NCBI GenBank assembly: GCA_003427395.1 | Contig: BFEA01000192.1 | Coordinates: forward strand, 1,888,989 to 1,928,493 | Length of the DNA: 39,505 nt | DNA from: Chara braunii | Lineage: Eukaryota; Streptophyta; Charophyceae; Charales; Characeae | Direction: 5' to 3' | Shown here: one piece after another, positions 1-9,351 of the stretch | How positions within the stretch are numbered: the first letter of the stretch is position 1 | Layout: every line of letters starts with the position of its first letter | The notes under the pieces: model-generated | What the model saw: only the letters and a program-made list of their open reading frames with translations | Told to the model about the DNA's origin: nothing | The model's database searches: none | Position numbers and translations under genes: made by a program

Positions 1-111
1 GAAGAAGAAGGAGGAGGAGAAACCCCTCCTCTCCACTCACCTCCTTGGTGTCTTGGGATGGAGTACCAATCTTGATGAAGTCTCCTTCTTCCCTGTTCAA
101 ACACCCCCTTG

Positions 112-465
112 GCTATGGCTTCCTTCTTCTCCAAACCCTTCTCTCTCTCCTTTCCTTTTCTTCTCTCATGCTACAACCGGCTCTTACCTCTATGGCTATG
201 GAGTCCTCCCCTCTAGGAGAGCTAATGAGACTCCTTTTAGCCTTGCCTTCTTCTTCACAGCCTGGGGGCTATGGCGGATCACCTTCCCTACTACCACTAG
301 CCTCTAGAGCTCTACGGTCTCTTATAGACTTCCAAATTGATAGAGGTTCCCCTCTCTTCACTCCATGTGAGTGTAGTGCTCTCATGGGTTCGTCTCGGCA
401 GCATGGGCACTCCTCATGCAAATGGGAGTGTGGCGGACTGATTCCCCAGCTTATATAGGCTGGGG
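112..465 (-). promoter_or_regulatory. LTR-like promoter block with hairpin-embedded TATA box
   Basis: A TATATAA box lies on the minus strand (positions 457-451). It sits in the loop of a 7-bp perfect hairpin: CCCCAGC at 444-450 and GCTGGGG at 459-465. In minus-strand sense, the octamer GCCATAGC follows 182 bp downstream (275-268) and again at 119-112. The same TATA-to-octamer arrangement occurs in the recognisable LTRs of this window, so this is probably a retroelement promoter reading leftwards. The element body to its left lies outside the window. Assignment to an LTR is inference. Confidence 0.4.
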
Positions 466-590
466 ACAGTGCTTTGGCCAGCCCATGGGCCTCCCCATGT
501 GCCCCATGGTGAACCGAGGTACCCCCTATGGCCAATTTTCACTACTAGGCCTCTTCGAGGGAACCTGGGCCTCATTTTGGCCAGATACAT

Positions 591-623
591 GCAGTCTGAG
601 TGGTTGGTACCAACTCGGACTGC
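591..623. repeat. Inverted repeat (GCAGTC/GACTGC hairpin)
   Basis: GCAGTCTGAG pairs with CTCGGACTGC, with one G-T type mismatch and a small bulge. The loop is itself the palindrome TTGGTACCAA. It is one member of a hairpin family spread over about 591-3000. Confidence 0.7.
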
Positions 624-1167
624 CCCTTGGGCCTCTTTCAAGCCTCATGCCCCTTGAAAAAATGTTGTCCCCTTGAGTCCAAAGGCCTAAGGGACAGCCT
701 ACTTGAAAGAAAAAAGCCTTGTAGGCCTTTTTCTTGACTTTTTTTTATTTTGGCCTCCCTTGGGTAGGCCGGGATATTTTTCCATGTGGCGGTGCATTTT
801 CAGCCTTATCAGGCTGAGATCCAAAACCAGCATTATTCCTAGCTACCCCATGGTGGTCCTTGCTTCAGTTTTGGGCCCCAAAGCCCACATTTTTAATTTC
901 TGGTGCATTTGGTCCTCTGTTTGGGCCAAATACACAGTTTTGTCTTTTTTCTGCCTTTTGTTTCTTTCCATTTTCGGCTGCCAACTTATTCCGGAGTTGG
1001 CCATTTGTGATGACCCCATAAAAAACGGCCATATTATCTCCTTCATGGATCTAAATCTCAGATCCATGGTCCAGAAGAAAACCGGTCATTTTCCTCTTGC
1101 ATTTTCTCTTATTATCTTCTCTTTAATTCATATATTGTGGCGATATGGCCCCAAGGGTCATATCTCT

Positions 1168-1181
1168 GCAATCCGGATTGC
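1168..1181. repeat. Perfect 14-bp palindrome
   Basis: GCAATCCGGATTGC reads identically on both strands. It is the loopless form of the GCARTCCG...CGGAYTGC hairpins found elsewhere between 591 and 3000. Confidence 0.85.
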
Positions 1182-1212
1182 CCTCCCTCATTCTAGGAGG
1201 GATGAGGTCATC

Positions 1213-1249
1213 ATTGAGACCTGTCAGTCCCTACTGCGGCAGTCTCAAT
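1213..1249. repeat. Inverted repeat, 8-bp stem
   Basis: ATTGAGAC at 1213-1220 pairs perfectly with GTCTCAAT at 1242-1249 around a 21-nt loop that contains AGTCCCTACT. Confidence 0.7.
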
Positions 1250-2090
1250 AGGCCAGCACATTTTCCTCCACCCTTTTCTTTCGTTTTGTCTCATTCTCCC
1301 TTTCTTTTATTTTTGTTGTGATAAATGTCAAACAGTTGTGCACTCTCTTTCTAGGCCTTTGGAACCTCATTCATGGCCAGGTTTATGGCCGGCTGTTGGT
1401 CGTTGCATCTCGGACTTTAATAATGGCACCCCCATGCTCCAAGGGGGCTCATTTCGCTGCCGTTGGTCTCAATTTTGAGCCCCCTTGGCTCCGATTTTCT
1501 TTTGAAAGCCTTTTCTTGGCACGGGGTCCCTTGGAGCTTTATTTCTCATGCCTAGCTGGTCCGAGATATCCCGGACTGCTGGGCAACTCTCCCATCTCCC
1601 GTTTTTTTTTTCCGTTTTACTGCTAATTCTCTCATTTGGGCTCCACTAGTGCTTGTGGTGCTAATATTTTTCACTATCAACATCTTTGATCTTGACGGTG
1701 TCGTTGGCCTTGCGCATCCACTCCCCACATTGGCTCGTGGTTTTCCCTTGGGACACCTCAAGTCCCGCCACTTTCTCGTGCTAGTCCCATTTTTTTCTGT
1801 CCCGTCGCGGCGCCGTCGACAAAATCCCAACTTTCGACAATTTTTACTAGGACCCGTTTAGTCCCCGGCGTCGCTCCGGTTGGCGTCCCATTTTTATTTG
1901 AGACTCCCCTTGTCCCCGACAGTCCCAAACCATTCTTCCCATGCGTCTCGAGCGTGCCGATTATTTCCGGCCGCGAGACCCCCACCTTGCCGTCACCATT
2001 TACCGTCACCGTTCCCTATGCCTAGGACAACGTTTTCTAACACTTTGGGGCATGTCGCAAGTTATTTTCTCTTGGCCTAGGCATCCCCAG

Positions 2091-2441
2091 GCAGTCCGTT
2101 ATTTCTCTGACTGCAATGGTGCTCAATTTCCTAGTCCCACAGCCCCACAACTTGCCCTCAACTGAAAGAAAATGAAGCGCTCAACTTTTGGGTGCATCCG
2201 GGCTCAATATTGGCCCCGGATGCACCTTAAACTTGTATTTTCCCTTCCCCATGCAGTCCGTTGCAACTCGGACTGCAGTAGGGGCCATTTTCCTAGTCCC
2301 ACTACCCCACAACTAGCCTCAAACTGAAAGAAAAGAAAACGGCCAATTCCCAAGTGCATCCGGTCTCCATTTTGGCTCCCGGTGCACCTAAAACATGTGT
2401 TTGGCCTACCTCATGCAATCCGTTGTATCTCGGTTGCATGA
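2091..2441. repeat. Tandem ~160-bp repeat, each unit with two hairpins
   Basis: Unit 1 is about 2091-2252, unit 2 about 2253-2411, and a third begins at 2412. Each starts with a GCAGTCCG-type hairpin: 2091-2114, 2253-2276 (perfect 8-bp stems) and 2411-2441 (TCATGCAA/TTGCATGA). A shared stretch containing CCTAGTCCCAC and AACTGAAAGAAAA follows. Each full unit then has a second hairpin. The best is 2191-2202 with 2215-2226: 12-bp perfect stems (GGTGCATCCGGG/CCCGGATGCACC) around a 12-nt loop. The unit-2 counterpart near 2352-2388 is decayed by an indel. Confidence 0.8.
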
Positions 2442-2816
2442 GGGTTTGATTTTTCTTGATTTTCTCTGCAAAATCAAGAGAAAATCAAGATACTTTGTAA
2501 CCGACATATGCCAGAACGAACCTGGTCACAAATACATCCCCTAGGTGACCGTTTTTGGCTGTTAGTGCCCTTTTGACTTTTTTTTTTTTCTTTTCTTTTT
2601 CTTTTTCCCTCCACTTGTGGACAGTAGGGACTTGCCAGTCCCTACTCGCTGCAGTCCCTACTGACGGCCAACTCACTCATTCCCTCTCACCTCCCATTTT
2701 ATTTTTATTTTTCTTTTCCTTTTTCTTTTTCCTTTTGCATATCAAGTATCAACTAGTCGTTAAGGCCCTTTTCTAGGTTCTTCCTCTTAGTTTTGGCCCT
2801 TCCCATGTTCAAGGGT

Positions 2817-2838
2817 CAGTCCGTTATTTCTCGGACTG
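2817..2838. repeat. Inverted repeat, 7-bp stem
   Basis: CAGTCCG at 2817-2823 pairs with CGGACTG at 2832-2838. The loop TTATTTCT nearly matches that of the hairpin at 2091. Confidence 0.75.
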
Positions 2839-2977
2839 CACTTGTGGCCTTCCCATGCCCAAGAGAACCTCCGTTTGCCTCTATCCCTTCCAAACGGTAG
2901 ACCCTCATACTCCCATTTTCCCTGGGAGCCCATTTTTCTCATGGAGCCCCTTTTGACTCCATTTTCTTGGGGGAGGC

Positions 2978-2999
2978 CAATCCGAGATTTTTCGGATTG
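2978..2999. repeat. Inverted repeat, 8-bp stem
   Basis: CAATCCGA at 2978-2985 pairs with TCGGATTG at 2992-2999. It is the A/T-swapped version of the GCAGTCCG family: stem position 4 is compensated on both arms. Confidence 0.75.
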
Positions 3000-3060
3000 C
3001 TCCCAGGCCTCCCATCACATGTTTCTTTGCTTTTTTTTTTTTCTTTTGACCTTCCCGCTT

Positions 3061-3213
3061 GCTCCCACTAGTGCCTATGCTAGTGGCGCTAATATTCTTG
3101 GCGGTGCGGCTTGCTTTAATTATTTGCACCTCTCGTCGCTCCACAATTTTTCCTTGGGACTTTACAAGTCCCCGCCACTTGTTCGTGCTAGCCCTGGCAC
3201 TAGTCCCACTAGT
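3061..3213. repeat. Diverged copy of the segment at about 1639-1795
   Basis: Both segments carry CTCC(C)ACTAGTGC, GGTGCTAATATT or GGCGCTAATATT, TTTCCCTTGGGAC-type sequence, CAAGTCCC(C)GCCACTT and CGTGCTAG in the same order. They differ at many bases and by indels, so this is an old duplication about 1.4 kb apart. It marks the 1-3.8 kb stretch as built from amplified blocks. No coding function is supported. Confidence 0.6.
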
Positions 3214-3330
3214 GGTCCTGCCGGTACTCGTCCCGCCGGCGGTCTCGCCAGTATTTGTCCCACCGGTGGTCCCGCCGGTACTTGTCCTGTCGGTGGTCCC
3301 CGACACTTTGTCCCGTTGATGGTCCCGGGT
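3214..3330. repeat. 27-bp minisatellite
   Basis: Four units begin with GGTC at 3214, 3241, 3268 and 3295 (27, 27, 27 and 26 bp), and a partial fifth starts at 3321. The core is GGTCCYGCCGGTACTYGTCC. Several unit joints form small palindromes such as CCGCCGGCGG and CCACCGGTGG. The length is a multiple of three, so both strands show a nine-residue peptide repeat, but no surrounding gene supports translation. Confidence 0.8.
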
Positions 3331-3796
3331 TCCCTTGACGTTTTTCCCCCCTACGGTGGCCTCATTTCCTTTGTCTTCCTCACATTCCGTATGCCAATCT
3401 CTCCGGTTGTGGCTCTTTACTTGGCCCATGGCCCCTTGGCCTTCTTGACGCCGCATCCCGGTGGCCCTCTTGGCCTCGGGCTACATCCTCACGCGTCGGC
3501 ACCTTACATATTATTTTCTTTTCAATTCTTTTCTGCCTGCGGCGTGCAACCTATGACACTACTTTCCCCGGCGGTCCTTCTCCTTTTCGGGGGAACGACT
3601 GCCTTTGCTAATTTCTTACGGTCTCTTGCCGCTCGTCGTTCTGCCAGTCTCCCCTTGGTCCAGCAGTTCCGGTGCCCCAGGGCAACCTTTAAGCCCCTAA
3701 GTGTCGGTACTACTAGCCTTAGCCTTTCTACCCTTCTTGCCTCCAGTTTCCTCTATCGTGCACAATTCTGCGGTATACCGCCTCTTAAAGGTCAGA

Positions 3797-4361
3797 ACTT
3801 ATCTCGGGACCCACCGGTCCCGACAACGTCCCCAGTGCAAACGATATGGGTTGAACCCTGTCGAGGAGTGGATAGACGTGTTATAGACAAGCTGTGCGCG
3901 AGCCAAGTGAAGATCCCAGTCCTGTTGATCTGAGAGATGACAGGACGCAACAATTGGACCAGGACCTGGTTCATCACTTCAGCCTGACCATTGGCTTCAA
4001 GATGATGACCAAAAGTCATGTCCAGTCGTGAGTGTAAGTAATCCTTACAGTAGGATTGCCACTAATTGTTGCAGAATCGTGAATCTCGATCACTGACTAT
4101 AGAAGTGGGCGGTCCATGGTGAGTGACCCACCTCTCTGAAAATGTTGCTCGCACAGCGGGAACTCTGGCGACCTCTGGCAAGGGGATGAACTTTGCGTAC
4201 TTAGAGAACCTGTCCACACAGACCATTACCTGACGCATGCCACGAGGGGTGGTCTTGCCTAGATCTGTGAAGTCAATAGACACAGATTCAGCAAGACCAT
4301 CAGGTATGGGTAAGGGTTTGAGCAGTCCTAGAGGAGGTCTACGCTGGACTTTATTTCTCAA
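3797..4361 (-). pseudogene. E1 integrase catalytic core, truncated
   Basis: This is the DDE integrase that would insert the retrotransposon cDNA. Visible in order: GLLKPLPIP linker, first catalytic Asp in VSIDFTDL, second in IVSDRDSRF, and the Glu in EANGQAEVMN. A TAG at 4062-4064 interrupts the frame between the second Asp and the Glu. A frameshift near 3930 moves the downstream part (LHLARAQLVYNTSIH, the usual post-core helix region) to another frame, which ends near 3797. The C-terminal domain and any chromodomain are missing. All three catalytic residues survive, but the gene is dead. Confidence 0.85.
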
Positions 4362-5137
4362 GAGAGCTCACAGGGTTCGACATAGTGCAACAGATCACTC
4401 CGCATCTCCTTCCAGAAGAAGCGATGCAACAGGGCGGCATATGACTTTAAAAACCCAAAATGTCCACGCGCATCATGACACTCTGACATCAGCAGTGTCC
4501 TGAGTCGCTGGTCCTGGGGAATGCACAAGCGTTCCTCCCCTCTGCTGTAGATATATAGCAAGTCTGAACTCAGGGCATAGTCGGGTTTAGAATTGGGATC
4601 CGCTTGCAAATTCCTAACTATGGGTCCATAAGTCGGGTCATGAGGCAGTAGACGAGCAATGCTTTGACGGGTCTCCTCTCCGAAGGAGTGAGTGGAGGAG
4701 ATCAACGCAAAAGACTCAGGCTTACGAGAGAGGGCATCTGCTACTTTATTGTAGCAGCCCTTCTTATGTTTCAGTTCAAAGTCAAACATGTCAATGAACT
4801 GAAAATAGCGTGTCAGTTTGTCATTCAACTCTCCCTGGGATTTCATCCACTGTAAGGTGAAATGATCAGAGAAGATCTTGAAGTGTCTTCCCAGGAGAAA
4901 ACGCTTCCAATGCTTTAAGGCACATACACGAGCATATAGCTCCTTCTCATAGGTAAAGTCCTGAAGCTTCCCAGTCTTGATCTTCTTACTCATGAACTCT
5001 ACAGGCCGTAGACCTTTCCCATCATCTTGCTGAAGAACTGCCCCAACGCCATACTGACTGGCGTCAGTGGTCAGAATGAATGGCAAGGTGGGGTCAGACA
5101 ACTTCAGCACTGGTGCATGCGTCAAAGCCTTCTTGAG
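4358..5137 (-). pseudogene. E1 RNase H and integrase zinc-binding domain
   Basis: RNase H removes the RNA strand during cDNA synthesis. The frame shows LTTDASQYGVGAVLQQDD (first catalytic Asp), YEKELYARVCALKHWKRFLLG (catalytic Glu), FKIFSDHFTLQWM, and YNKVADALSRKP (C-terminal Asp). The same frame then enters the integrase HHCC zinc finger: ECHDARGHFGF and, about 30 residues on, EPCELS where CxxC is expected, so the finger loses its last Cys to a frameshift near 4360. A TGA at 5138-5140 separates it from RT; related elements usually have Trp here. Confidence 0.85.
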
Positions 5138-6127
5138 TCATGTAAAGGCCAACTGACAGGGAAGAGACCAAAGAAAAGGAGTGTCTTTCTTTGTTAGGTT
5201 GGTCAGGGGTGCAGCCACTGCAAAAAAGTTCCTGACAAATTTTCTGTAGTACAAGGCCAAACCCATGAAGGACCGGACATCTCTCACTATCAATGGTTGT
5301 GGCCACTCCTGAACAACAGTTATCTTGGCTGCTTCAGGAGCCAGACCATCTCCAGAGATTACATGACCCAGGTAGATAACAGAGGGAACCCCAAAACAAG
5401 ACTTCTCCCCGTTAATTTTGTACTGGTTGTCACATAACGACTGAAGAACTAGAGCCAACTGCTCGGCATGTTCCCTGATAGTTCGGCTGAATATCAGAAT
5501 GTCATCTAGATAGACAACCATGAACTTGTCCAGGTAAGGCCTGAAGATGCGGTGCATCTCAGTCTGGAAGGTACCTGGGGCTTTGCAAAATCCAAATGGC
5601 ATAACTAGATACTCATAAGTACCATATCTGGTTTTGAAGGTTGTTCTGTGGACATCCTTCTCTGCCATCTCAATCTGATGAAACCTAGATTTCAGATCGA
5701 CTTTGCTGAACACTGTACAGGCATGCACCATATCCAGGAGGTCATCGATCCTAGGAATAAGCTCTGTACTTTTCCTAGTAATCTTCTTGAGACCCCTGTA
5801 GTCGATGCACATTCTGAATTCTCCATTCCCTTTCGGACGAAGAGCATTGGTGCGCCAAATTCAGATGTGCTATGCACATTCTGAATTCTCCATTCCCTTT
5901 CGGACGAAGAGCACTGGTGCGCCAAATTCAGATGTGCTCGACCGTATCCAGCCTTTGTTGGTCAGGGTCTCTAACTGCTTTCTGAGCTCCTCAAGCTCAG
6001 CAGGGGACATCTTGTAGATGCGACCCTTAGGAGTGACCGCTCCAGGTAGCAGCTCAATGTGATGCTTGGTTGGCCGGTTGGGTAGTCCAAACGGCTCCTG
6101 CATCAGATCAGCATACTGGTCTACAAC
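5138..6127 (-). pseudogene. E1 reverse transcriptase, broken by a 67-bp duplication
   Basis: RT copies element RNA into DNA. From the N-terminus: KGRIYKMSPAELEELRKQL and [17 protein letters not shown] (6030-5900 region), then CIDYRGLKKI, FSKVDLKSRFHQIEM (first catalytic Asp kept; the usual GYHQ is RFHQ), VMPFGFCKAPGTFQ, VVYLDDILIFS (YLDD box kept), YLGHVISGDGL, and a connection region with SFMGLALYYRKFVRNF. The N-terminal part is split by the tandem duplication at 5806-5939, whose 67-bp period shifts the frame, and by a nearby single-base change in the FVRKG region. A TAG at 6128 precedes it. Confidence 0.9.
5806..5939. repeat. 67-bp tandem duplication inside E1 RT
   Basis: Copies at 5806-5872 and 5873-5939 start with TGCACATTCTGAATT and differ at one base that I can see (ATT versus ACT near 5846/5913). 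The duplicated piece encodes the [11 protein letters not shown] segment of RT. Because 67 is not a multiple of three, it destroys the reading frame. Confidence 0.9.
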
Positions 6128-6799
6128 CTACTGTATTTCAGGAGGACAGGAACCAGATGCAGCGTCTGTTTGCTTGACCAGAGCTAGAAACAGACGCTCG
6201 TGGTCATACTGAAGTGAGAGAGAATAGAACTCCCTCGCTCCCAAACAGTAGCAACTAGTCTTAGGGTGGTGTTCAGCAGCATTCATGCAAGACTGATACA
6301 CCCCCTGTCCATTGGGGAGTTCAACCTTAGGGACCCGCCAGTCGATCCTAGGGTTGGTTGCCCTCAGCCACTGCATAGATAACACCAGATCAAAGGGTAG
6401 ATAAAGGAATATGTAGAAATTCAGAGAATGTCTGACTTCTCCAGCACTATCGAAGGTAACAGGAATACCCCTGACCTTCTCCCTGATGGTGATGGTAGTG
6501 GAGTCACCGATCCTGACCTGCAACCGATGCTGCAACTGCTCAACTTTCATGCCCAGGTGCGATCTTTTGACAGCACTGGGAGACATGAAGTTTCTGGTGG
6601 CTCCACAATCTAGCAGCCCCTTGATTCTGATGTGATTGATCAGAGGCCGAAGTAGGATGAGATCAAACTTACTTTTCTTTTGTTCTTTGAGATGAAAGAA
6701 GAAAGAAGCAAGTAACTGAAGCTCATTCTCCTCCGGGTCCTGATCCGGGTCAGGATCCTCGTAGCAGAAGGATGCTGCCCGTGCAGTCCCCAAACTCAA
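6128..6799 (-). pseudogene. E1 retroviral-type aspartic protease region
   Basis: This is a pepsin-like retroelement protease that would cleave the polyprotein as a dimer. The active-site loop reads GLLDCGATRNFMS, so the usual D-S/T-G is D-C-G. The hydrophobic flap-proximal strand is followed by LPFDLVLSMQWL, equivalent to the family's LPFDxVLGMxWL with G changed to S. An acidic segment (DPDPDQDPEENE) precedes the domain. The frame stays open for 223 residues to a TAG at 6128-6130 and, after that stop, continues in the same frame into RT, as expected of a pol polyprotein. Confidence 0.85.
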
Positions 6800-6900
6800 A
6801 CACTCTGTCTCAACTGGAGCAGCTGCAAATTCATCTACCCCAGCAGATGAAGGTGCAACACTGGGGGGAACTGCAGTCCCCAGGGTCTGCTTCAGTTTTT

Positions 6901-8493
6901 TTACTGGCCTGGATCTGGCATGAAAGGGCAGTCTTTCAAGAAGTGTTGACCCTCACATCGCAGGCAGACCCCTCGATCCTTCCTTCTTCTCCAGACTCCT
7001 TCCTGGATCTTGAGATCATGCCAGGGGAGAGTAGAGGGATTGAGTGGGTCAGCTGGCATGCGGACGTCCTTTGGCAGGGCACTGGGCAAAGGTAGAAGGA
7101 CGACGTCCCTTGTCCTTCCCCTTCGAATTGGCTAAGGTTGTGGCGGGAGGAAACCGTTTCTGCTGCTGCAGAACTCCCAAAACAGCCCGAGTCAGCGCCG
7201 CTGCAACATCTGTATCAGCAACTGACTCAGTCCCAGCTGATGGTACATCAACCTGGGAGTCTGAATCACTTGTTGATGCAGACACTGCATGAGTAAAGGC
7301 AGCCTTTCCCTTTCTGCCACCACGAGGAAAGGCTCCTTTTCTTTGTCAGAAGAAGGGGCCTGAACATGAAGTTTTGCCTCCATGTCCAAGGCTGCACGGC
7401 CAAATGATCTCCAATCCTTGTGCCCAGCACCGCACAAGGCGACTGCAAACTTCTCAGGCGCAACCCTGCAAAAGTTGGTCAACAGATCACCTGTTGACAT
7501 GACCAACCCAGGGGTAGAGGTCAATTGCTCGAACTCTGCAAACAAGGACTGCAATGTCCCGCTGTAGTGCTACTGCCCCAGGCGAGCAATCCTGTCAGTA
7601 GCTTTGCGGGCCTGCTCCTTGTTTGCAAAGCGGTCCTCTAGGGCCTGCAAAAGTTTGTCCACCCCCAGCCCAAAAGCCCAGTCCTCAAGACCTTGCTCCA
7701 GACTGCTGGATGTTGAGGTGACCCACTTCGGAGCGGGTCCCTCTAGCAGTCCCAACATCGTGGCAACCTTGGTCTGCTTCGCACATGTGAAGCCTCTCAA
7801 GTAGGCATTGGTACCTGTGGCCCAGTCCCCAACATCGACCTTCTGGTCATCCCCTTTGAAATTGTTGGGGGCTGGGATTTTAGGTCCCCTTTGGTCACCT
7901 GCAGAAACATATTCAAGCGTTGGGCGGCCTGTGGCTTTGTGGGCGGAAGGTGGTGAAGGGGAAGAATGGCGTGAACCAGAGGGAGATGGGGAAGGAGAAG
8001 GAGAAGGTTTCACTGAGAGTGCAGGAGACTGAGGAACTATCAGCTTGGCTGCTGTCAGCTGAGCTGTTAGAGCCTTAATCGCATTCAGTAGCTTTGACTG
8101 TTAAGCCGCCAGGTCATCAACTCTACGCTCCAGACGGCCCATGCGATCATCCCAATTGGTGAAATAGGAATTGGTGGCTTTGTGTTCCAAAATGGCCCAC
8201 TCCGCCAAGTTCCTAGTCACATGGGAGCAGCACTCATCTGACAGAGCTTTGGCTACCTGCTCCAACAGATACTCACTGCGTGACACATCTGTTGCAGCCT
8301 CCAACACGGCTGCCTCCTGTCTCTCAAGTTCTGCAAGCAGCGCCTGCTCCTGCTGCAGTCTTTCCTATAATTCCTTCTTCTTCTGCTGAGTAGCAGTCAG
8401 GGGTGTAGTAGAGGGGGAGACAGAAGTCTGTGGGACTTCTTTCTTCACTTCTACTTCTCCCTGTGGCTGTTGCTGTGCACCCTGATTCGCCAT
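6901..8493 (-). pseudogene. E1 gag with zinc knuckle, interrupted
   Basis: Gag would form the virus-like particle. The start is the ATG at 8493-8491 (MANQG...), followed by Gln-rich and coiled-coil-like sequence (LQQEQALLAELERQEA), a DRMGRLERRVDDLAA segment, a Ser-Pro repeat (SPSPSPSPS near 8000), and a capsid-like region with APNNFKGDDQKVDVGDW, LRGF and ALEDRFANKEQARKA (7900-7590). A zinc knuckle lies at 6966-6928: CLRCEGQHFLKDC, spacing C-x2-C-x3-H-x4-C, one residue shorter than the usual x4. Stops at 8365 (TAG), 8101 (TAA) and 7570 (TAG), and frameshifts near 7190-7080, break it. Confidence 0.8.
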
Positions 8494-9351
8494 TTTCTGC
8501 TTTCAGCAAGACAAAAGTTAGTCGACAAACAGCAGAGAGTATGCAGCGATATACAGACTCCTTCAAACACTCCGCAATCGCTGCTATCTCTTACACAAAG
8601 GTAAGTGGGTAGATGGGCAACAGACGATTGGGGTTAGATCAGTGTCTCTGGAGGTCAGTGGTCAGATAGACAGACAGTCCAGTAAAATCAATCACACGAT
8701 TTCCTTTTACTCCCTCATCGTGGACGACAGCCATAGCCAGCCTGCCGGTGTTTGCCATAGCTGGGGCACCCTCTGAGCATCTACCCCTGAGGGTATCTGC
8801 GATTGGTTGGGCTGTTCTGAGGCTCTTCACTGAGCGTATGTAGGTGGACCACTGTCGCCCTTCGCTCCTCAGAGATTGTCAGGGCTTTGTCAGTGGTGTG
8901 GCAGCCATAGCTGCCATCTTCTTCGTCAGAGTTACTCATCGGCACTAAAGACTTCATCGCGATTCATGTTCTTCATCTGGATGGTTGGCGCTGGCCTCTG
9001 GGAAGCGGATTCAGTGTTGCGCTACTAACTGGGTGCAGGATAGAGAGTAGTGTGTGGTGTCCTGAGAGTGGCGAGATACGGAGATGAACTCTGTAACGAT
9101 AATTGGGAAAATTGGTTTGAGTTGGCTCATCATCCGTGTGAATCCTATTGTTATCCTCGCAGGTGTCTTCTTGTGATTGGTTGTTTGGGAGTATTTTCAG
9201 AGAGTGAGAAACACTGTGTGTCTCTCCCCATGGGCGCATGGTTGTGTTTCGCTGCTTACTTTGATCTGTGTGCAGTGTGGACTTTGTCTCCTCTCCCCCT
9301 CGTCTTATGCATGTATGGGCGTGTATGAGATTGTCTGTGTGTGAGTGGCGG
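8494..9351. other. Leader between E1 gag and the E2 3' LTR, no gene seen
   Basis: In E1's orientation this is the region upstream of gag, where PBS and 5' LTR should be. I see no TGGTATC-type PBS and no match to 1-3790. The octamer GCCATAGC occurs at 8730, 8754 and 8904 on the plus strand, antisense to E1. The last lies in the 16-bp interrupted palindrome GGCAGCCATAGCTGCC (8900-8915), found again at 37283-37298. Open frames here are short and featureless. Confidence 0.4.

Larger units (their letters stand above)
471..3790. other. Non-coding pyrimidine-rich stretch, possible long LTR of E1
   Basis: No credible gene. The plus strand is rich in C and T with many short T and CT runs; open frames here are low-complexity and match no family I know. 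It begins immediately after E1's truncated integrase and ends at a minus-strand TATA box near 451, so it could be an unusually long LTR U3 of E1 reading leftwards. It shares the 17-mer ACTCGGACTGCCCCTTG (about 617-633) with LTR1 of E2 (about 9892-9908). A basic open frame (minus strand, about 3735-3545, rich in Arg and Lys) was seen but is not supported. Hairpins and tandem repeats inside are listed separately. Confidence 0.4.
3795..8493 (-). mobile_element. E1: degenerate Ty3/gypsy retrotransposon (gag-PR-RT-RH-IN)
   Basis: The minus strand reads gag (from an ATG at 8493), protease, reverse transcriptase, RNase H and integrase in the Ty3/gypsy order, with integrase last. The internal part is about 4.7 kb. 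Integrase stops being recognisable near 3800, before any chromodomain or polypurine tract, so the 3' end is truncated or replaced. I found no paired LTR and no primer binding site upstream of gag. In-frame stops lie at 8365 (TAG), 8101 (TAA), 7570 (TAG), 6128 (TAG), 5138 (TGA) and 4062 (TAG). There are several frameshifts and a 67-bp tandem duplication in RT. It cannot be autonomous. Confidence 0.9.

Noticed and set aside
2905-3456. 183-codon minus-strand frame with Thr/Gly repeats
   Set aside because: Created by the 27-bp minisatellite and pyrimidine-rich DNA; no family motif, no start context, and the other strand is equally open.
3545-3735. Basic minus-strand frame (RRAARDRKKLAKAVV) as an E1 integrase tail
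   Set aside because: No match to integrase C-domains and separated from integrase by stops; could be chance.
2842-3933. 363-codon plus-strand frame
   Set aside because: Low-complexity, Pro/Ser/Phe-rich, runs through repeats and into antisense E1 integrase.
8500-8900. Plus-strand promoter for the GCCATAGC copies at 8730-8904
   Set aside because: Only a weak GATATAC upstream, antisense to E1, and no LTR boundaries.
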